Shown: positions 9,206-17,773, counted from the stretch's first letter. The stretch: DNA of 64,000 nucleotides from Alphaproteobacteria bacterium (GCA_030426905.1 JAUHXQ010000001.1:124001-188000); one strand, 5' to 3'. Program-made: numbers and translations. Notes: generated by a model from the sequence alone, not told the origin.

Positions 9206-10090
9206 TTACCAATCATAATCATTATCATTACATCCTGGATCCTTCACGATTTGCTCAATTTTCCAAAGATCATGTTTTGTTGGTATCTCAATTTTGGTCT
9301 CACGCACTATTTTTTCTATATCATGCTCTCTCTGGTAATGACTATGATCACAGTCTTTTTCGCATAATTTATAATGTTCTCCTGATTCTTCTGCTATTTT
9401 TTTTGCTTCTTCTAAAATCTCATCAATAGCTATTTTAGACTTTCCTCCATCATCATACTTGTTATCCTCAATAGGAGGATTAACAGGACGATTAGTGTTA
9501 GATGAAGATGTGTGTAAAGCATTAAGATAGTAATTGCTATTTGCATCAATGTTAGAATGCTCCGATGTTGGAGAAGCAGCTTTTTTGCACGTTATCATCA
9601 TTTGCACGATATCGTTCAAGCTTCCATTACCTGATTTATCACGAATATAACTAAATTCTGTACTAGTAAATTTTTGCCCAGAACTCATTTTTTCATGTAA
9701 ATTTTTAATATTCTCCACATCCTCTGGATCACTTATCTTATAATTTTTAGAAATTTCATCTCTAAGCACAGTGTCACGTATACATTCTATAGTTGCATTA
9801 TCCATTGATTGATGAAAAGGGCTATTGTTTAAGTTTGTACGAATCTGTGCTTGATCCATACCGCTTTTAATCAATTGTTTGACATAATCCCTTCTTGGTA
9901 TAATAAAATCCCTAATGTGCTCTTCAGTAGCATCAAGAGAATGCTTACTCCTAATGAGATCACTTAAAGTTTGTACATGCTGTCCACCATTTTTACTACG
10001 GTATAAGTCTGTATCAAATTGGGCAACAGTGTCTTTACACTCAGCTTCTGATTGTTGTGACAATTGTAGTATTATTTGCTCTAATGTCAT
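9206..10090 (-). CDS. Unknown protein with C-terminal Cys/His cluster
   Basis: I do not recognise this 294-residue soluble protein. It has no signal peptide or transmembrane segment. The N-terminal 170 residues look mainly helical and charged. A Ser/Asn/Pro linker spans about 172-212. Near the C-terminus residues 243-256 form a dense Cys/His group: C243, C247, H249, H251 and H256, within LCEKDCDHSHYQREHD. That spacing could bind zinc or another metal. The gene starts 9 bp after the stop of the beta-barrel gene at 10100, so the two are probably co-transcribed. The neighbouring His-rich protein at 11064 shares the short DHSH string. Function unknown. Confidence 0.8.
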   Translation of the reverse strand: MTLEQIILQLSQQSEAECKDTVAQFDTDLYRSKNGGQHVQTLSDLIRSKHSLDATEEHIRDFIIPRRDYVKQLIKSGMDQAQIRTNLNNSPFHQSMDNATIECIRDTVLRDEISKNYKISDPEDVENIKNLHEKMSSGQKFTSTEFSYIRDKSGNGSLNDIVQMMITCKKAASPTSEHSNIDANSNYYLNALHTSSSNTNRPVNPPIEDNKYDDGGKSKIAIDEILEEAKKIAEESGEHYKLCEKDCDHSHYQREHDIEKIVRETKIEIPTKHDLWKIEQIVKDPGCNDNDYDW

Positions 10091-10099
10091 GGCACTCTC

Positions 10100-10843
10100 C
10101 TAAAAATGATAGTTTAAATTAAATAACACTTGATGCACTTTTAAATCCTGTGATGCAGCAGGAATATCCATGCCTGCTCCATTTTTTGTAGCATTTACTT
10201 TTACTTTACCAAGGTCTAGATATCTATAACTTAGGTCTAAATCTAAAAGATCATCTATTTTAATTCTTGACCCAATTCCTATATTCCAAGCAAAATCACC
10301 GTTACTATTTCCTGATGAAGTGAATGATGCTACAGGCACTGCTGAAGATCTTACCGTCAAATCCTTACCCTCATTATGAGAATAACCTACACCAACAGTA
10401 ACATAAGGAGTAAACCTAGTTTTATTAGGAAGATCAGCATAACCATTAACAAATAAGCTATAATTATTAACTTTTTGATTGTAGCTTATAGTTCCACCTC
10501 CCATACTACTAGTTGATGTTGGATCATATCTGAACCTGCGGTATTGAGTGTTCAAATCTGCTCTAAAATATTTGTTAATCTTGTATCCAGCATGTATATT
10601 GAAAGTAGCTGACCTAGTATCGGGTCTATCATTTATATATACGGGATCTCTTTCTTTAAATTTTTGCGCTCCTGACCATCCTATACCGGCGCCCATATAA
10701 AAGCCAGGATACTTACTAACCTTATCACGATATTCAACGTGCTTACTAGAACGATCAGAACCTGATTTTTTATGAGCCACTGCTTTAACTAGCACTGAGG
10801 CAGAAAGTGAAAATACTATGAATAAGGTAAATAATCTCTGCAT
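10100..10843 (-). CDS. Outer membrane beta-barrel protein (small OmpA/OprF-like barrel)
   Basis: A 247-residue surface protein. It has a signal peptide (MQRLFTLFIVFSLSASVLVK, likely cut after AVA at residue 23) and an 8-stranded barrel pattern of alternating residues. Typical strand segments are GFYMGAGIGW, FRADLNTQYRRFRYD and FTPYVTVGVGYSHNEG. It ends LFNLNYHF with the C-terminal phenylalanine recognised by the BAM complex. Such barrels are common surface antigens in Rickettsiales. It is clearly related to the plus-strand gene at 33292: matching blocks are RADLN, FxNGYxDxPNxT and TPYxTxGVG. It lies upstream of the unknown gene at 9206 with a 9-bp gap. The ligand is not known. Confidence 0.88.
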   Translation of the reverse strand: MQRLFTLFIVFSLSASVLVKAVAHKKSGSDRSSKHVEYRDKVSKYPGFYMGAGIGWSGAQKFKERDPVYINDRPDTRSATFNIHAGYKINKYFRADLNTQYRRFRYDPTSTSSMGGGTISYNQKVNNYSLFVNGYADLPNKTRFTPYVTVGVGYSHNEGKDLTVRSSAVPVASFTSSGNSNGDFAWNIGIGSRIKIDDLLDLDLSYRYLDLGKVKVNATKNGAGMDIPAASQDLKVHQVLFNLNYHF

Positions 10844-11063
10844 TTTATTACTATAATTAAGTGTAAAAATTTATATAAGTAGTTTTATAAAAGTTATTTT
10901 ACTATCCCACTCTTTTGTTAATTTGCATTATACTTCCTCTATTACTAACAAAAGATTAACGGGAGTTCTTCGATATAAATAATGTGAGCAGTGTATAATT
11001 TCAGTCACAGTATTGTATAAATTTAATCTCATAACTCCCTTTTATCTTTTGCATAATAGAAAT

Positions 11064-11603
11064 CTAACCGCCATGATGATGGTGATGATCATGGTCTGAA
11101 GTTTCTCCTACAGGACAACACGGATCAGGTTCAGCATATGGCAAAGTAAAATTACAACATGGATCTTCGTGATCTGCAATCAAACCTGTATTAAATTGCT
11201 TCTGAAATTCTATTTTTTCTTCAGTCACTTGTAATTTATGATATAGTAATTTTATTTCTTGTTTGGTAATATTTGCTTCTTTTTCTAAGAAATATAAGTC
11301 TTTTCTACCTTGCGCTAACAGCGAACAATAATCCCTTTCTTCAGCATTAAGTTTCTCTCTAATGATATGAGCAAAACCTTCTATGTTACATTTGCTTTCA
11401 GGATTTGCACAAGACAAACAATTACCACTGCTGCCTTGATCATGATCATCTGATCCATCGCCTTTACCATGTCCTTTTTTGCCTGAGTCATGCGAATGAT
11501 CATGATGATGGTGGTGGTGATGAGGAACATCATTATCTTTGTGTCCATGTCCATGACCTTGATCTCCGTCATTATATGTATGCTCATTTTCTTTATTTGC
11601 CAT
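11064..11603 (-). CDS. Histidine/cysteine-rich protein, probable metal binder
   Basis: A 179-residue cytoplasmic-type protein (no signal peptide) that I cannot assign to a family. Residues 1-60 are Gly/His/Asp-rich, with seven consecutive histidines at 28-34 and 15 His in all. A CxxC pair is at 62-65, with C72 and C93 near it. Residues 76-135 look helical. Two Cys-Cys pairs (149-150 and 162-163) precede a C-terminal HDHHHHHGG. His-rich tails of this kind in HypB, SlyD or CobW-like proteins bind Ni or Zn, but the middle part resembles none of these. The ribosome binding site AAAGGAGAA is 8 bases before the ATG and is among the strongest in the window, so real expression is likely. Confidence 0.85.
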   Translation of the reverse strand: MANKENEHTYNDGDQGHGHGHKDNDVPHHHHHHHDHSHDSGKKGHGKGDGSDDHDQGSSGNCLSCANPESKCNIEGFAHIIREKLNAEERDYCSLLAQGRKDLYFLEKEANITKQEIKLLYHKLQVTEEKIEFQKQFNTGLIADHEDPCCNFTLPYAEPDPCCPVGETSDHDHHHHHGG

Positions 11604-11858
11604 AATTATTCTCCTTTATTTAAATAAACACTTATACAATTGTAACTATAAAAAAAATGAAACTACAAATAGAAGAAGCTATAGAGAAATGAAATCAAAT
11701 AAAAAAGAAGAATATATAGCTTTTTTACTATAGTGATATTACCTAAAGATAAGAAATCTTGTTTAAATAAGGAAAAATCTTAAAATTATACCATTAGGAT
11801 ACTTAATGTTATAATAAAAATAGGTAGATCAAAAAGAAAAGAGAAGCAAACGTATAAT

Positions 11859-13001
11859 TTATTCAAGAGCGGCAGCAAGAGACGATAATCTTGCAACTAA
11901 ATGGTAATTTGCAAGCTCTTCTATTATTACATCACTCTTACTCAAAGATACAAACTCAGCACCAGATTTGTTTAAATTATTATAAGAATCTCGTGCTTCA
12001 TTAAATCTTAGAAAAGATTCTGCTACATTCCCACCTATCAAATAAGACATTACTTCTGCAGGACAATTATTATAAGTAAGGCTAGTACGAATACCCTCCT
12101 GTATTATTACTTTACTGTTTATCTTGCCTTCTTTAATAATGTGCATTTTTTTTCTTAATTTTCTATTCATGGCATAAACTTCATCACCATTAGCAACGGT
12201 CATAATCCCCATACCAAAAGTACCGTTCTCAGCCTTAACAAATACATACGGATTGTCTTTAATTTGATATTCTTTATATTTCGTTTTTAAATGGTATATC
12301 ATCTTTTCAACATCATTAGCTATACAGTCTAGCCCTACAGATTCTTTAAAATTCACTTTATCACAATTGCTAAACATACTAGTTAAAAAAAACGGATCTA
12401 AATCAAATGCTTTGCAGAATTTAGATACTATTGAAGCATAAGATTCAAAGTGCCTAGATTTATTTCTAATATGCCAGCCAGACTTTATGTTAGGAATAAT
12501 AGGTTGTTTGATATTTTGTAAAATTTTTGGTACAGATATAGTTAAATCATTATTTAGTATAATGATATCAGGAACAAATCCCTCCTTGCTAATTAATTTT
12601 CCATTATCTACAACTAGATTATTATTAATATCTGCAATTTTTACCTTTCTCCCTGATAACTCAATAAGCTGCTGCAAAGCTTTTATGTTTTCCAGGTAAG
12701 CCTTGTTGCGAGTAATATTTTCAGGAACAATTAATATGTTATAGCTTTGTGTATATTTTGATAAAACCGCATTTATTTGCTCTGCGATTTGCTCATATTT
12801 GCTATGATGAACATTATTAAATCCAGCAGGAAAAATATTTGTATCAACTGGAACAATTTTATATCCAGAGTCTCTGATATCAACAGAAGTATAGAATAAA
12901 GGTTCAATTTTTTTGTATTCAGCATGAAACCATTCTTCTATTAAAGAAGTTTTATTTTGTAATAAACTTTGTAATTGACTATGAATACTATATTTTACCA
13001 T
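11859..13001 (-). CDS. gshA: Glutamate--cysteine ligase, proteobacterial GshA type
   Basis: Makes gamma-glutamylcysteine, the first and usually limiting step of glutathione synthesis. The 380-residue sequence matches the form described from Acidithiobacillus and other proteobacteria (TIGR02049), not E. coli GshA. Recognisable parts are the N-terminal VPVDTNIFPAGFNNV block and the ATP-grasp-like YVFVKAENGTFGMGIMTV followed by IIQEGI. Its first 14 bp overlap the end of rsmE, so the two are coupled. The product would feed the two glutaredoxins (15584 and 20470). gshB is not in the window. Family assignment is from remembered motifs. Confidence 0.85.
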   Translation of the reverse strand: MVKYSIHSQLQSLLQNKTSLIEEWFHAEYKKIEPLFYTSVDIRDSGYKIVPVDTNIFPAGFNNVHHSKYEQIAEQINAVLSKYTQSYNILIVPENITRNKAYLENIKALQQLIELSGRKVKIADINNNLVVDNGKLISKEGFVPDIIILNNDLTISVPKILQNIKQPIIPNIKSGWHIRNKSRHFESYASIVSKFCKAFDLDPFFLTSMFSNCDKVNFKESVGLDCIANDVEKMIYHLKTKYKEYQIKDNPYVFVKAENGTFGMGIMTVANGDEVYAMNRKLRKKMHIIKEGKINSKVIIQEGIRTSLTYNNCPAEVMSYLIGGNVAESFLRFNEARDSYNNLNKSGAEFVSLSKSDVIIEELANYHLVARLSSLAAALE

Positions 13002-13713
13002 TTTTATACATTTTTGACATAATATTACCTAAAGCTAAGATGGAAGCAGTCTCTGATCTCAATATATTGTTAGATAATTTGACCGAAACTACGTTAGGAT
13101 ATGCTGCAAGTAAAAACTTTTCTTCCTCCGTAAAACCACCTTCTGGACCTATTAGAATAATATAATTTTCTTTTAACTCAATTGCTGATAGCATTTTAAC
13201 TTGCTCATCTTCATTACAAAAAATTATGGTGCTGTTATTATAATAATTTAAAAAATCTTTTAGATTACATATTTCTGATAAAAATGGAACGGTAATGCGC
13301 TCACTTTGTTCAACTGCTCCTGTAATATAAAGAGCTATTTTTTGTTTATTTATGGCTTTAATAACAGTACGACTTGTAATTACAGGAATAAAACCATCTA
13401 CTCCTATTTCCGTTGCCTTTTCGATTAGAAATCTAAGTCTATCTGGTTTAATAGGAGCAAATGCTATCTGAATGCCAGATTCTTCTTCTCTATCTCTAAT
13501 TTTTTTGATTACACTAGATGTAACTTTATTTTTTGTTATTTTGACTATTTCTGCTAACCACTCACCATCTTTCTGGTTAAAAACTCTTATGTTATCTCCA
13601 GACTTTAGTTTCATTACATTAGACAAATGATGAAATTTTTTAATATCATCAAATACTAATTCCCCTTTATCTATGTCTGCTTTAAGTAGTACCCGCTTAA
13701 TAGTTCGATACAT
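12988..13713 (-). CDS. rsmE: 16S rRNA m3U1498 methyltransferase
   Basis: SPOUT-class methyltransferase that modifies U1498 of 16S rRNA. The 241 residues fit the family. The N-terminal PUA-like part includes HHLSNVMKLKSGDNIRVF. The catalytic knot carries IGPEGGFTEEEKFLL and LSNNILRSETASILAL, which bind S-adenosylmethionine. The middle KPDRLRFLIEKATEIGVDGF block is the usual RsmE signature. It overlaps gshA by 14 bp and follows the cckA-like gene by 6 bp on the minus strand, so cckA-rsmE-gshA may be one message. In many alphaproteobacteria rsmE is also next to gshA. Confidence 0.94.
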   Translation of the reverse strand: MYRTIKRVLLKADIDKGELVFDDIKKFHHLSNVMKLKSGDNIRVFNQKDGEWLAEIVKITKNKVTSSVIKKIRDREEESGIQIAFAPIKPDRLRFLIEKATEIGVDGFIPVITSRTVIKAINKQKIALYITGAVEQSERITVPFLSEICNLKDFLNYYNNSTIIFCNEDEQVKMLSAIELKENYIILIGPEGGFTEEEKFLLAAYPNVVSVKLSNNILRSETASILALGNIMSKMYKNGKI

Positions 13714-13719
13714 CTAAGT

Positions 13720-15552
13720 TTAATCTTCCTGAAGAACTTCTTTTACTTTACTTGCAAGCTGCTTAAGAGTGAATGGTTTGGAAAGAAAATTAAATCTTAA
13801 ATCTCCTTCTAGAGTATAATTCTCAGAAAAAGCTTCTTCAGCATACCCAGACATAAATATTACCTTGGTCTTAGGGTAAATTTTATGCACCTCAGCAATA
13901 AAATCAGGTCCATTCAAGCCTGGCATGATAACATCGGTTATAATTATATCGATCTCTTTACCACGTTTTTTTATAACTTCAAGCCCCGCTTCACCATTAT
14001 CAGCTTCTATAATGTTATAACCCTTATTAGATAAGGCACTAGCACTAAACATCCTAACTGGAACTTCGTCTTCTACTAATAGAATAGTGGCATCTCCTGT
14101 GAGATCCTGTTTGATAAGCTTGTTTTCTGTATCTTGTAGCATTTTACCGTCTCCTACTTCATTATCGTTAGATACTTTTAAATATACATGAAATCTTGTA
14201 CCTTTATTCTTTTTAGAATTAACATACAAATATCCACCTGTCTGCTTTACTATACCATAAACTGTAGAAAGTCCTAAGCCTGTACCAGCTCCAAGTTCTT
14301 TTGTAGAGAAAAAAGGTTCAAAAATTTTAGAAATAGTGGCTTTTGTCATACCAATGCCCGTATCACTAACCTCAATTAACACATAATCACCAGATAATAT
14401 TGGTTCATTAGAATCGGAAGGAACAAACCCTTCTTCTACTTTGCCAGTTTTTGTAATTTCAATATTTTCTGTACTTATTGATATAGTGCCACTATCTCCG
14501 TTAGCAAAAATAGCGTCTCTTGCATTTACTACCAAATTAATCAATACTTGCTCTAGTTGTCCCTGATCTACTTTAACTAATCCCAAACCTTTGCCATGCG
14601 TAATATTTAAAGTAATTTTTTCACCTACTAATCTTCTAATTAAATAAATCAGCTCCTCAATAAGATCAGAAATATCTAAGACCTCAGGTTTTAATACTTG
14701 TTTTCGTGATATAGCAAGAAGTTGCCTAACAAGGTTTGCAGCTCTATTAGAATTTTGTTTAATTTGCATTATTTCAGCAAATGACGGATCGCCTGCTGGA
14801 TGTTTTATCAAAAGTAAGTCACAAAATCCTAACATTGCTGTCAATAAATTATTGAAATCGTGAGCAATACCTCCAGCCAATTGTCCTATAGCTTGCATTT
14901 TCTGTGAATGTATTAGATGCATCTCAAGATTTTTATACTCTGTTATATCAACTAAGAAATAATGAAAGTAGTTATTATTATCTTTATACAGTCGACATAA
15001 AAGTACTGTTAAGTTATCATCAGTATTAAATTTTACTTCAATATTAACATTATTTGTTTTGAAGCTTTGCATCAATAAATTTGCACTAATCTGGTCTAAA
15101 TACGCATAGAAATCATCTTGTACTTTCTTTTTATTTACTTTTAGTAACTCTCTAAATAGTTTATTAGATTCAATGATAACACCTCTAGCATCCAATACCA
15201 CATACGGTATAGAATAAGAGTGTAGATGCATTGAGTGATTGTCACTCACCAAAATATAAAAGCTAATATTTTTATTTAGCCACAAATATTTTTTTACATA
15301 AATATTGGTATTAATAGATATTGAGTTATCAGTAGAAAAATATTGTGATAGTTCATTAATATTTTTACCAAAATATTCTTGTGCCTTTGTATTATTATAA
15401 ACGACTACCCCTTCAGTATCTATGCCTATTACTGGTAAAGCAAAGCTGTCAAATAATTTTCGTGAATAATTTGTTTTATTAATAACGAAATTATTAAGAT
15501 TATATGCTATTCCTTTAAATGTATCTCTGATCATTGAAGTTTTATGCAGCAA
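13720..15552 (-). CDS. cckA: CckA-like hybrid sensor histidine kinase/receiver
   Basis: Hybrid kinase that feeds phosphate through ChpT to the cell-cycle regulator CtrA in alphaproteobacteria. Residues ~30-205 hold two PAS-like sensor regions (PVIGIDTEGVVVYNN and VVLDARGVIIESN). The dimerisation box has the phospho-histidine at H231 in AIGQLAGGIAHDFNNLL. The ATPase domain shows NLVVNARDAI, VSDTGIGM and GAGTGLGLSTVYGIV. A C-terminal receiver carries IIITDVIMPGLNGPDF with the acceptor aspartate, and a late conserved Lys in FLSKPF. At 610 residues it is slightly shorter than Caulobacter CckA, and I see no clear N-terminal membrane pair. Neither ctrA nor chpT is in the window. Confidence 0.88.
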   Translation of the reverse strand: MLHKTSMIRDTFKGIAYNLNNFVINKTNYSRKLFDSFALPVIGIDTEGVVVYNNTKAQEYFGKNINELSQYFSTDNSISINTNIYVKKYLWLNKNISFYILVSDNHSMHLHSYSIPYVVLDARGVIIESNKLFRELLKVNKKKVQDDFYAYLDQISANLLMQSFKTNNVNIEVKFNTDDNLTVLLCRLYKDNNNYFHYFLVDITEYKNLEMHLIHSQKMQAIGQLAGGIAHDFNNLLTAMLGFCDLLLIKHPAGDPSFAEIMQIKQNSNRAANLVRQLLAISRKQVLKPEVLDISDLIEELIYLIRRLVGEKITLNITHGKGLGLVKVDQGQLEQVLINLVVNARDAIFANGDSGTISISTENIEITKTGKVEEGFVPSDSNEPILSGDYVLIEVSDTGIGMTKATISKIFEPFFSTKELGAGTGLGLSTVYGIVKQTGGYLYVNSKKNKGTRFHVYLKVSNDNEVGDGKMLQDTENKLIKQDLTGDATILLVEDEVPVRMFSASALSNKGYNIIEADNGEAGLEVIKKRGKEIDIIITDVIMPGLNGPDFIAEVHKIYPKTKVIFMSGYAEEAFSENYTLEGDLRFNFLSKPFTLKQLASKVKEVLQED

Positions 15553-15583
15553 TAAATGTCAAGCTAAATAGTAGCAAATTATG

Positions 15584-15925
15584 TTATGAAATAACACTTC
15601 TATTTTTCAATAATTTTTCTAATTCACCTGAATCATACATTTCTCTCATGATATCACACCCTCCCACAAATTCCTTTTTTATATATAACTGAGGTATAGT
15701 AGGCCAATCACTGTATTCTTTGATTTTTTGTCTTAGCTCATTATCTTCCAATACATTGACATCTTTAAAATTAACACCAAGATTTTGCAAGATTGTACAA
15801 GCTACTTTTGAAAAGCCACAAAAAGGCTTGTCTGCAGTGCCTTTCATAAACAATACTACATCATTATCTCTTATATATTTTTCAATAAGCTCAGTAACAT
15901 TACTTTTTGTCATAACTTTTGACAT
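15584..15925 (-). CDS. grxD: Monothiol glutaredoxin (CGFS type)
   Basis: Carries and delivers [2Fe-2S] clusters, with glutathione as a ligand. The 113 residues match Grx4/GrxD. The [12 protein letters not shown] active site has the single cysteine of the CGFS motif. [19 protein letters not shown] supplies the glutathione-binding TIPQL and GGCD elements. It lies 16 bp downstream of the bolA-like gene on the same strand. BolA and CGFS glutaredoxins form known heterocomplexes, so this pairing supports both calls. Glutathione itself could come from the gshA product nearby. Confidence 0.96.
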   Translation of the reverse strand: MSKVMTKSNVTELIEKYIRDNDVVLFMKGTADKPFCGFSKVACTILQNLGVNFKDVNVLEDNELRQKIKEYSDWPTIPQLYIKKEFVGGCDIMREMYDSGELEKLLKNRSVIS

Positions 15926-15941
15926 TTTTCCTCTTTATTTA

Positions 15942-16175
15942 TTATTGTTTTTCCTTTGTTTTAATTGACAAAGCGTGCAACTTATCTCCCAAATAACCTT
16001 TTAAAGCATGATTTACCATACGATGTTGAGCTAACTTAGTTTGACCATTGAATTGCTCAGAAATAATTTCTATTTCATAATGATCACCATCATCAATAAG
16101 AGAATTAATTTTGATTGTAGCATCTGGTAATGCAACTTTCACAAGTTCATATAATTTTTCTTTTGCTATAGCCAT
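15942..16175 (-). CDS. bolA: BolA/IbaG family protein
   Basis: A 77-residue BolA-fold protein that partners monothiol glutaredoxins in iron-sulfur handling. The sequence shows DGDHYEIEIISEQFNGQTKLAQHRMVNHAL in two consecutive blocks, which includes the conserved loop and the helix-turn-helix-like segment with HRMVNHALKG. It is followed 16 bp later by grxD. It is closer in size to IbaG than to the longer stress morphogene BolA. The 68 bp upstream is shared with the divergent nadD gene and is likely to hold both promoters. Confidence 0.92.
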   Translation of the reverse strand: MAIAKEKLYELVKVALPDATIKINSLIDDGDHYEIEIISEQFNGQTKLAQHRMVNHALKGYLGDKLHALSIKTKEKQ

Positions 16176-16243
16176 GATCTATTTTACAGTTTATATAATA
16201 AAATAATAAATATGATAGGTTTTTACAAGATTTTTAGTAAAAT

Positions 16244-16834
16244 ATGATCGATTTCAAAAATTTTAAAGAAAAAAATCTTAGAATTGGATTATTAGGCGGT
16301 AGCTTTGATCCTCCACATCAAGGCCATTTACACATTAGCAAAGATGCCCTAAGAAGATTTAATCTAGATTATATATGGTGGCTTGTAATACAACAGAATC
16401 CATTCAAAGAAAATCAAGCTTCATCAATAAATCAAAGACTTAGAGCATGTAGTAAGATAATTGATTCTGACAATATTATTACATTTGATATAGAAAATAA
16501 TATAAACTCTATAAAAACGATTGATCATATAAACTTTATTAGTAACAAGTGCTTTAATAATAAGTACTATTGGATTATGGGGTCAGACCTCCTTGTTGAC
16601 TTCGACAAATGGGATAATTACCAACAAATCCTTAAGATTATTAAAATTATAGTATACGAACGTCCTAATTATTGGTATAAGGATATTCAAAAAAAAATAA
16701 ATCCTTGGTTGCTTAAATACAAAACAGATATAAAAACTTTCCTTTTATCACCCTCACCATCCTGGGTATTAGTGAAATCTGCTTCTGTAGATATTTCTTC
16801 AACTCAATTAAGGTCTACTAATGAAAACACCTAA
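16244..16834 (+). CDS. nadD: Nicotinate-nucleotide adenylyltransferase
   Basis: Adenylates nicotinate mononucleotide in NAD synthesis. The nucleotidyltransferase motif GLLGGSFDPPHQGHLHIS is at residues 15-32. WWLVIQQNPFK and the WIMGSDLLVDFDKWDNY block follow, then IVYERP and SSTQLR near the end. All are normal for NadD. The length is 196 residues. It is divergent from bolA and overlaps rsfS by 14 bp. The nadD-rsfS pairing is conserved in many bacteria. Confidence 0.95.
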   Translation: MIDFKNFKEKNLRIGLLGGSFDPPHQGHLHISKDALRRFNLDYIWWLVIQQNPFKENQASSINQRLRACSKIIDSDNIITFDIENNINSIKTIDHINFISNKCFNNKYYWIMGSDLLVDFDKWDNYQQILKIIKIIVYERPNYWYKDIQKKINPWLLKYKTDIKTFLLSPSPSWVLVKSASVDISSTQLRSTNENT

Positions 16835-17147
16835 TAAAAAATTTTGCGATATAGTTGAAGCAGTACTATTAGATACCAAAGCAGAAAATGTGATTAAAAT
16901 TGACTTATTTAATAAAAGCACACTGTGTGATTATATATTTATTGTAACTGGAACTTCAGGAAGACACGTAAAAGCTTTAGCAAATAATGTAATAAAAGAA
17001 TTTAAAAAAATTGGTATAAATACTGCTTTAGAAGGCGGAGATAGTGATAACTGGTTAGTATTAGATATCGGAGACGTTATTATTCATATCTTCCAAAAAA
17101 ATACTCGTGACCTGTATCGTCTTGAAGAAATATGGCAACGTAAATAA
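16821..17147 (+). CDS. rsfS: Ribosomal silencing factor RsfS
   Basis: Binds protein L14 on the 50S subunit and blocks subunit joining when nutrients are short. The 108 residues show the family core: LCDYIFIVTGTSGRHVKALANN, then the GGDSDNWLVLDIGDVIIHIF block and a YRLEEIW tail. It starts inside the end of nadD (14-bp overlap), which implies translational coupling. The next gene, a cytochrome c, starts about 87 bp downstream. Confidence 0.95.
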   Translation: MKTPNKKFCDIVEAVLLDTKAENVIKIDLFNKSTLCDYIFIVTGTSGRHVKALANNVIKEFKKIGINTALEGGDSDNWLVLDIGDVIIHIFQKNTRDLYRLEEIWQRK

Positions 17148-17233
17148 GGAAGCAATAAATACTGATATCAAATAAGCGTTTGATCTCTAGTAATTTATTT
17201 AATATATTATATTTAACTATAATTTATATATTT

Positions 17234-17773
17234 ATGGACGGGTTTGAGCTTAATAAAATTGCTGCCACTATTCTTATAGCAGGTATTGTTGCAATGATTG
17301 CAGGTAATCTTGCCGATATTTTATATCAGCCTAATAAAACCTTCAAACGTGGTTACCAAGTTGAAGTTGCAGATATCTCACCCTCAACATATGCGAAAGC
17401 AACTGAAGATGAATCTTTCGATATCCCAACATTAATGGCAAAAGCCGATGTAGAAAGCGGTAAAAAAGATATAAAAAAATGCTCAATCTGCCACACTTTT
17501 TCTAAAGGAAAGCCAAACAGAATCGGACCAAACTTATGGGAGATAGTAGATTCTGCAAAAGCAAGTAAAAAAGATTTCACTTATTCCAAAGCACTTCTAT
17601 CTAAAGGGGGGCTTTGGAGTTATGAAGACTTAATACGCTTTATTTATAAGCCTCGTAAATTTGCTTCAGGAACAAAAATGGCTTTCGCAGGATATAAAAA
17701 CCCTCAAGATGCTGCCAATATTGTCGCATTTTTACGCACTCTAAGTGATTCTCCTAAACCCCTGCCTAAATAG
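17234..17773 (+). CDS. cycM: Membrane-anchored class I cytochrome c (CycM-like)
   Basis: Electron carrier between the bc1 complex and terminal oxidase on the periplasmic side. With the ATG at 17234 the protein has 179 residues: an uncleaved N-terminal helix (about 8-30, IAATILIAGIVAMIAGNLAD), a linker, then a cytochrome c domain. The heme motif CSICH is at 83-87 and the distal methionine is M149 in GTKMAFAG. A TTG at 17180 would add 18 residues before the helix and has no support. The linker residues 50-61 contain STYAKATEDES, overlapping a short inverted repeat at 17389-17424. Heme attachment would need the Ccm system, of which ccmA and ccmB lie at 53.9-55.1 kb. Confidence 0.92.
   Translation: MDGFELNKIAATILIAGIVAMIAGNLADILYQPNKTFKRGYQVEVADISPSTYAKATEDESFDIPTLMAKADVESGKKDIKKCSICHTFSKGKPNRIGPNLWEIVDSAKASKKDFTYSKALLSKGGLWSYEDLIRFIYKPRKFASGTKMAFAGYKNPQDAANIVAFLRTLSDSPKPLPK
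17389..17424. repeat. Inverted repeat inside the cycM linker
   Basis: The arms ATATGCGAAAG (17389-17399) and CTTTCGATAT (17415-17424) are complementary except for one bulged G, with a 15-base loop. The repeat lies in frame within cycM and encodes part of STYAKATEDES. It may be a chance palindrome or the relic of a small palindromic element inserted into a tolerant protein linker. Confidence 0.4.

Noticed and set aside
9915-10103. 62-residue plus-strand frame opposite the unknown gene at 9206
   Set aside because: Antisense shadow without homology or start signal; the minus-strand frame is longer and lies in an operon with the barrel gene.
11381-11605. Met/Ile-rich and His/Tyr-rich frames overlapping the His-rich gene
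   Set aside because: They are shifted-frame or antisense readings of the CAT/CAC repeats. Only the minus-strand frame at 11064-11603 has a ribosome binding site and a full-length plan.
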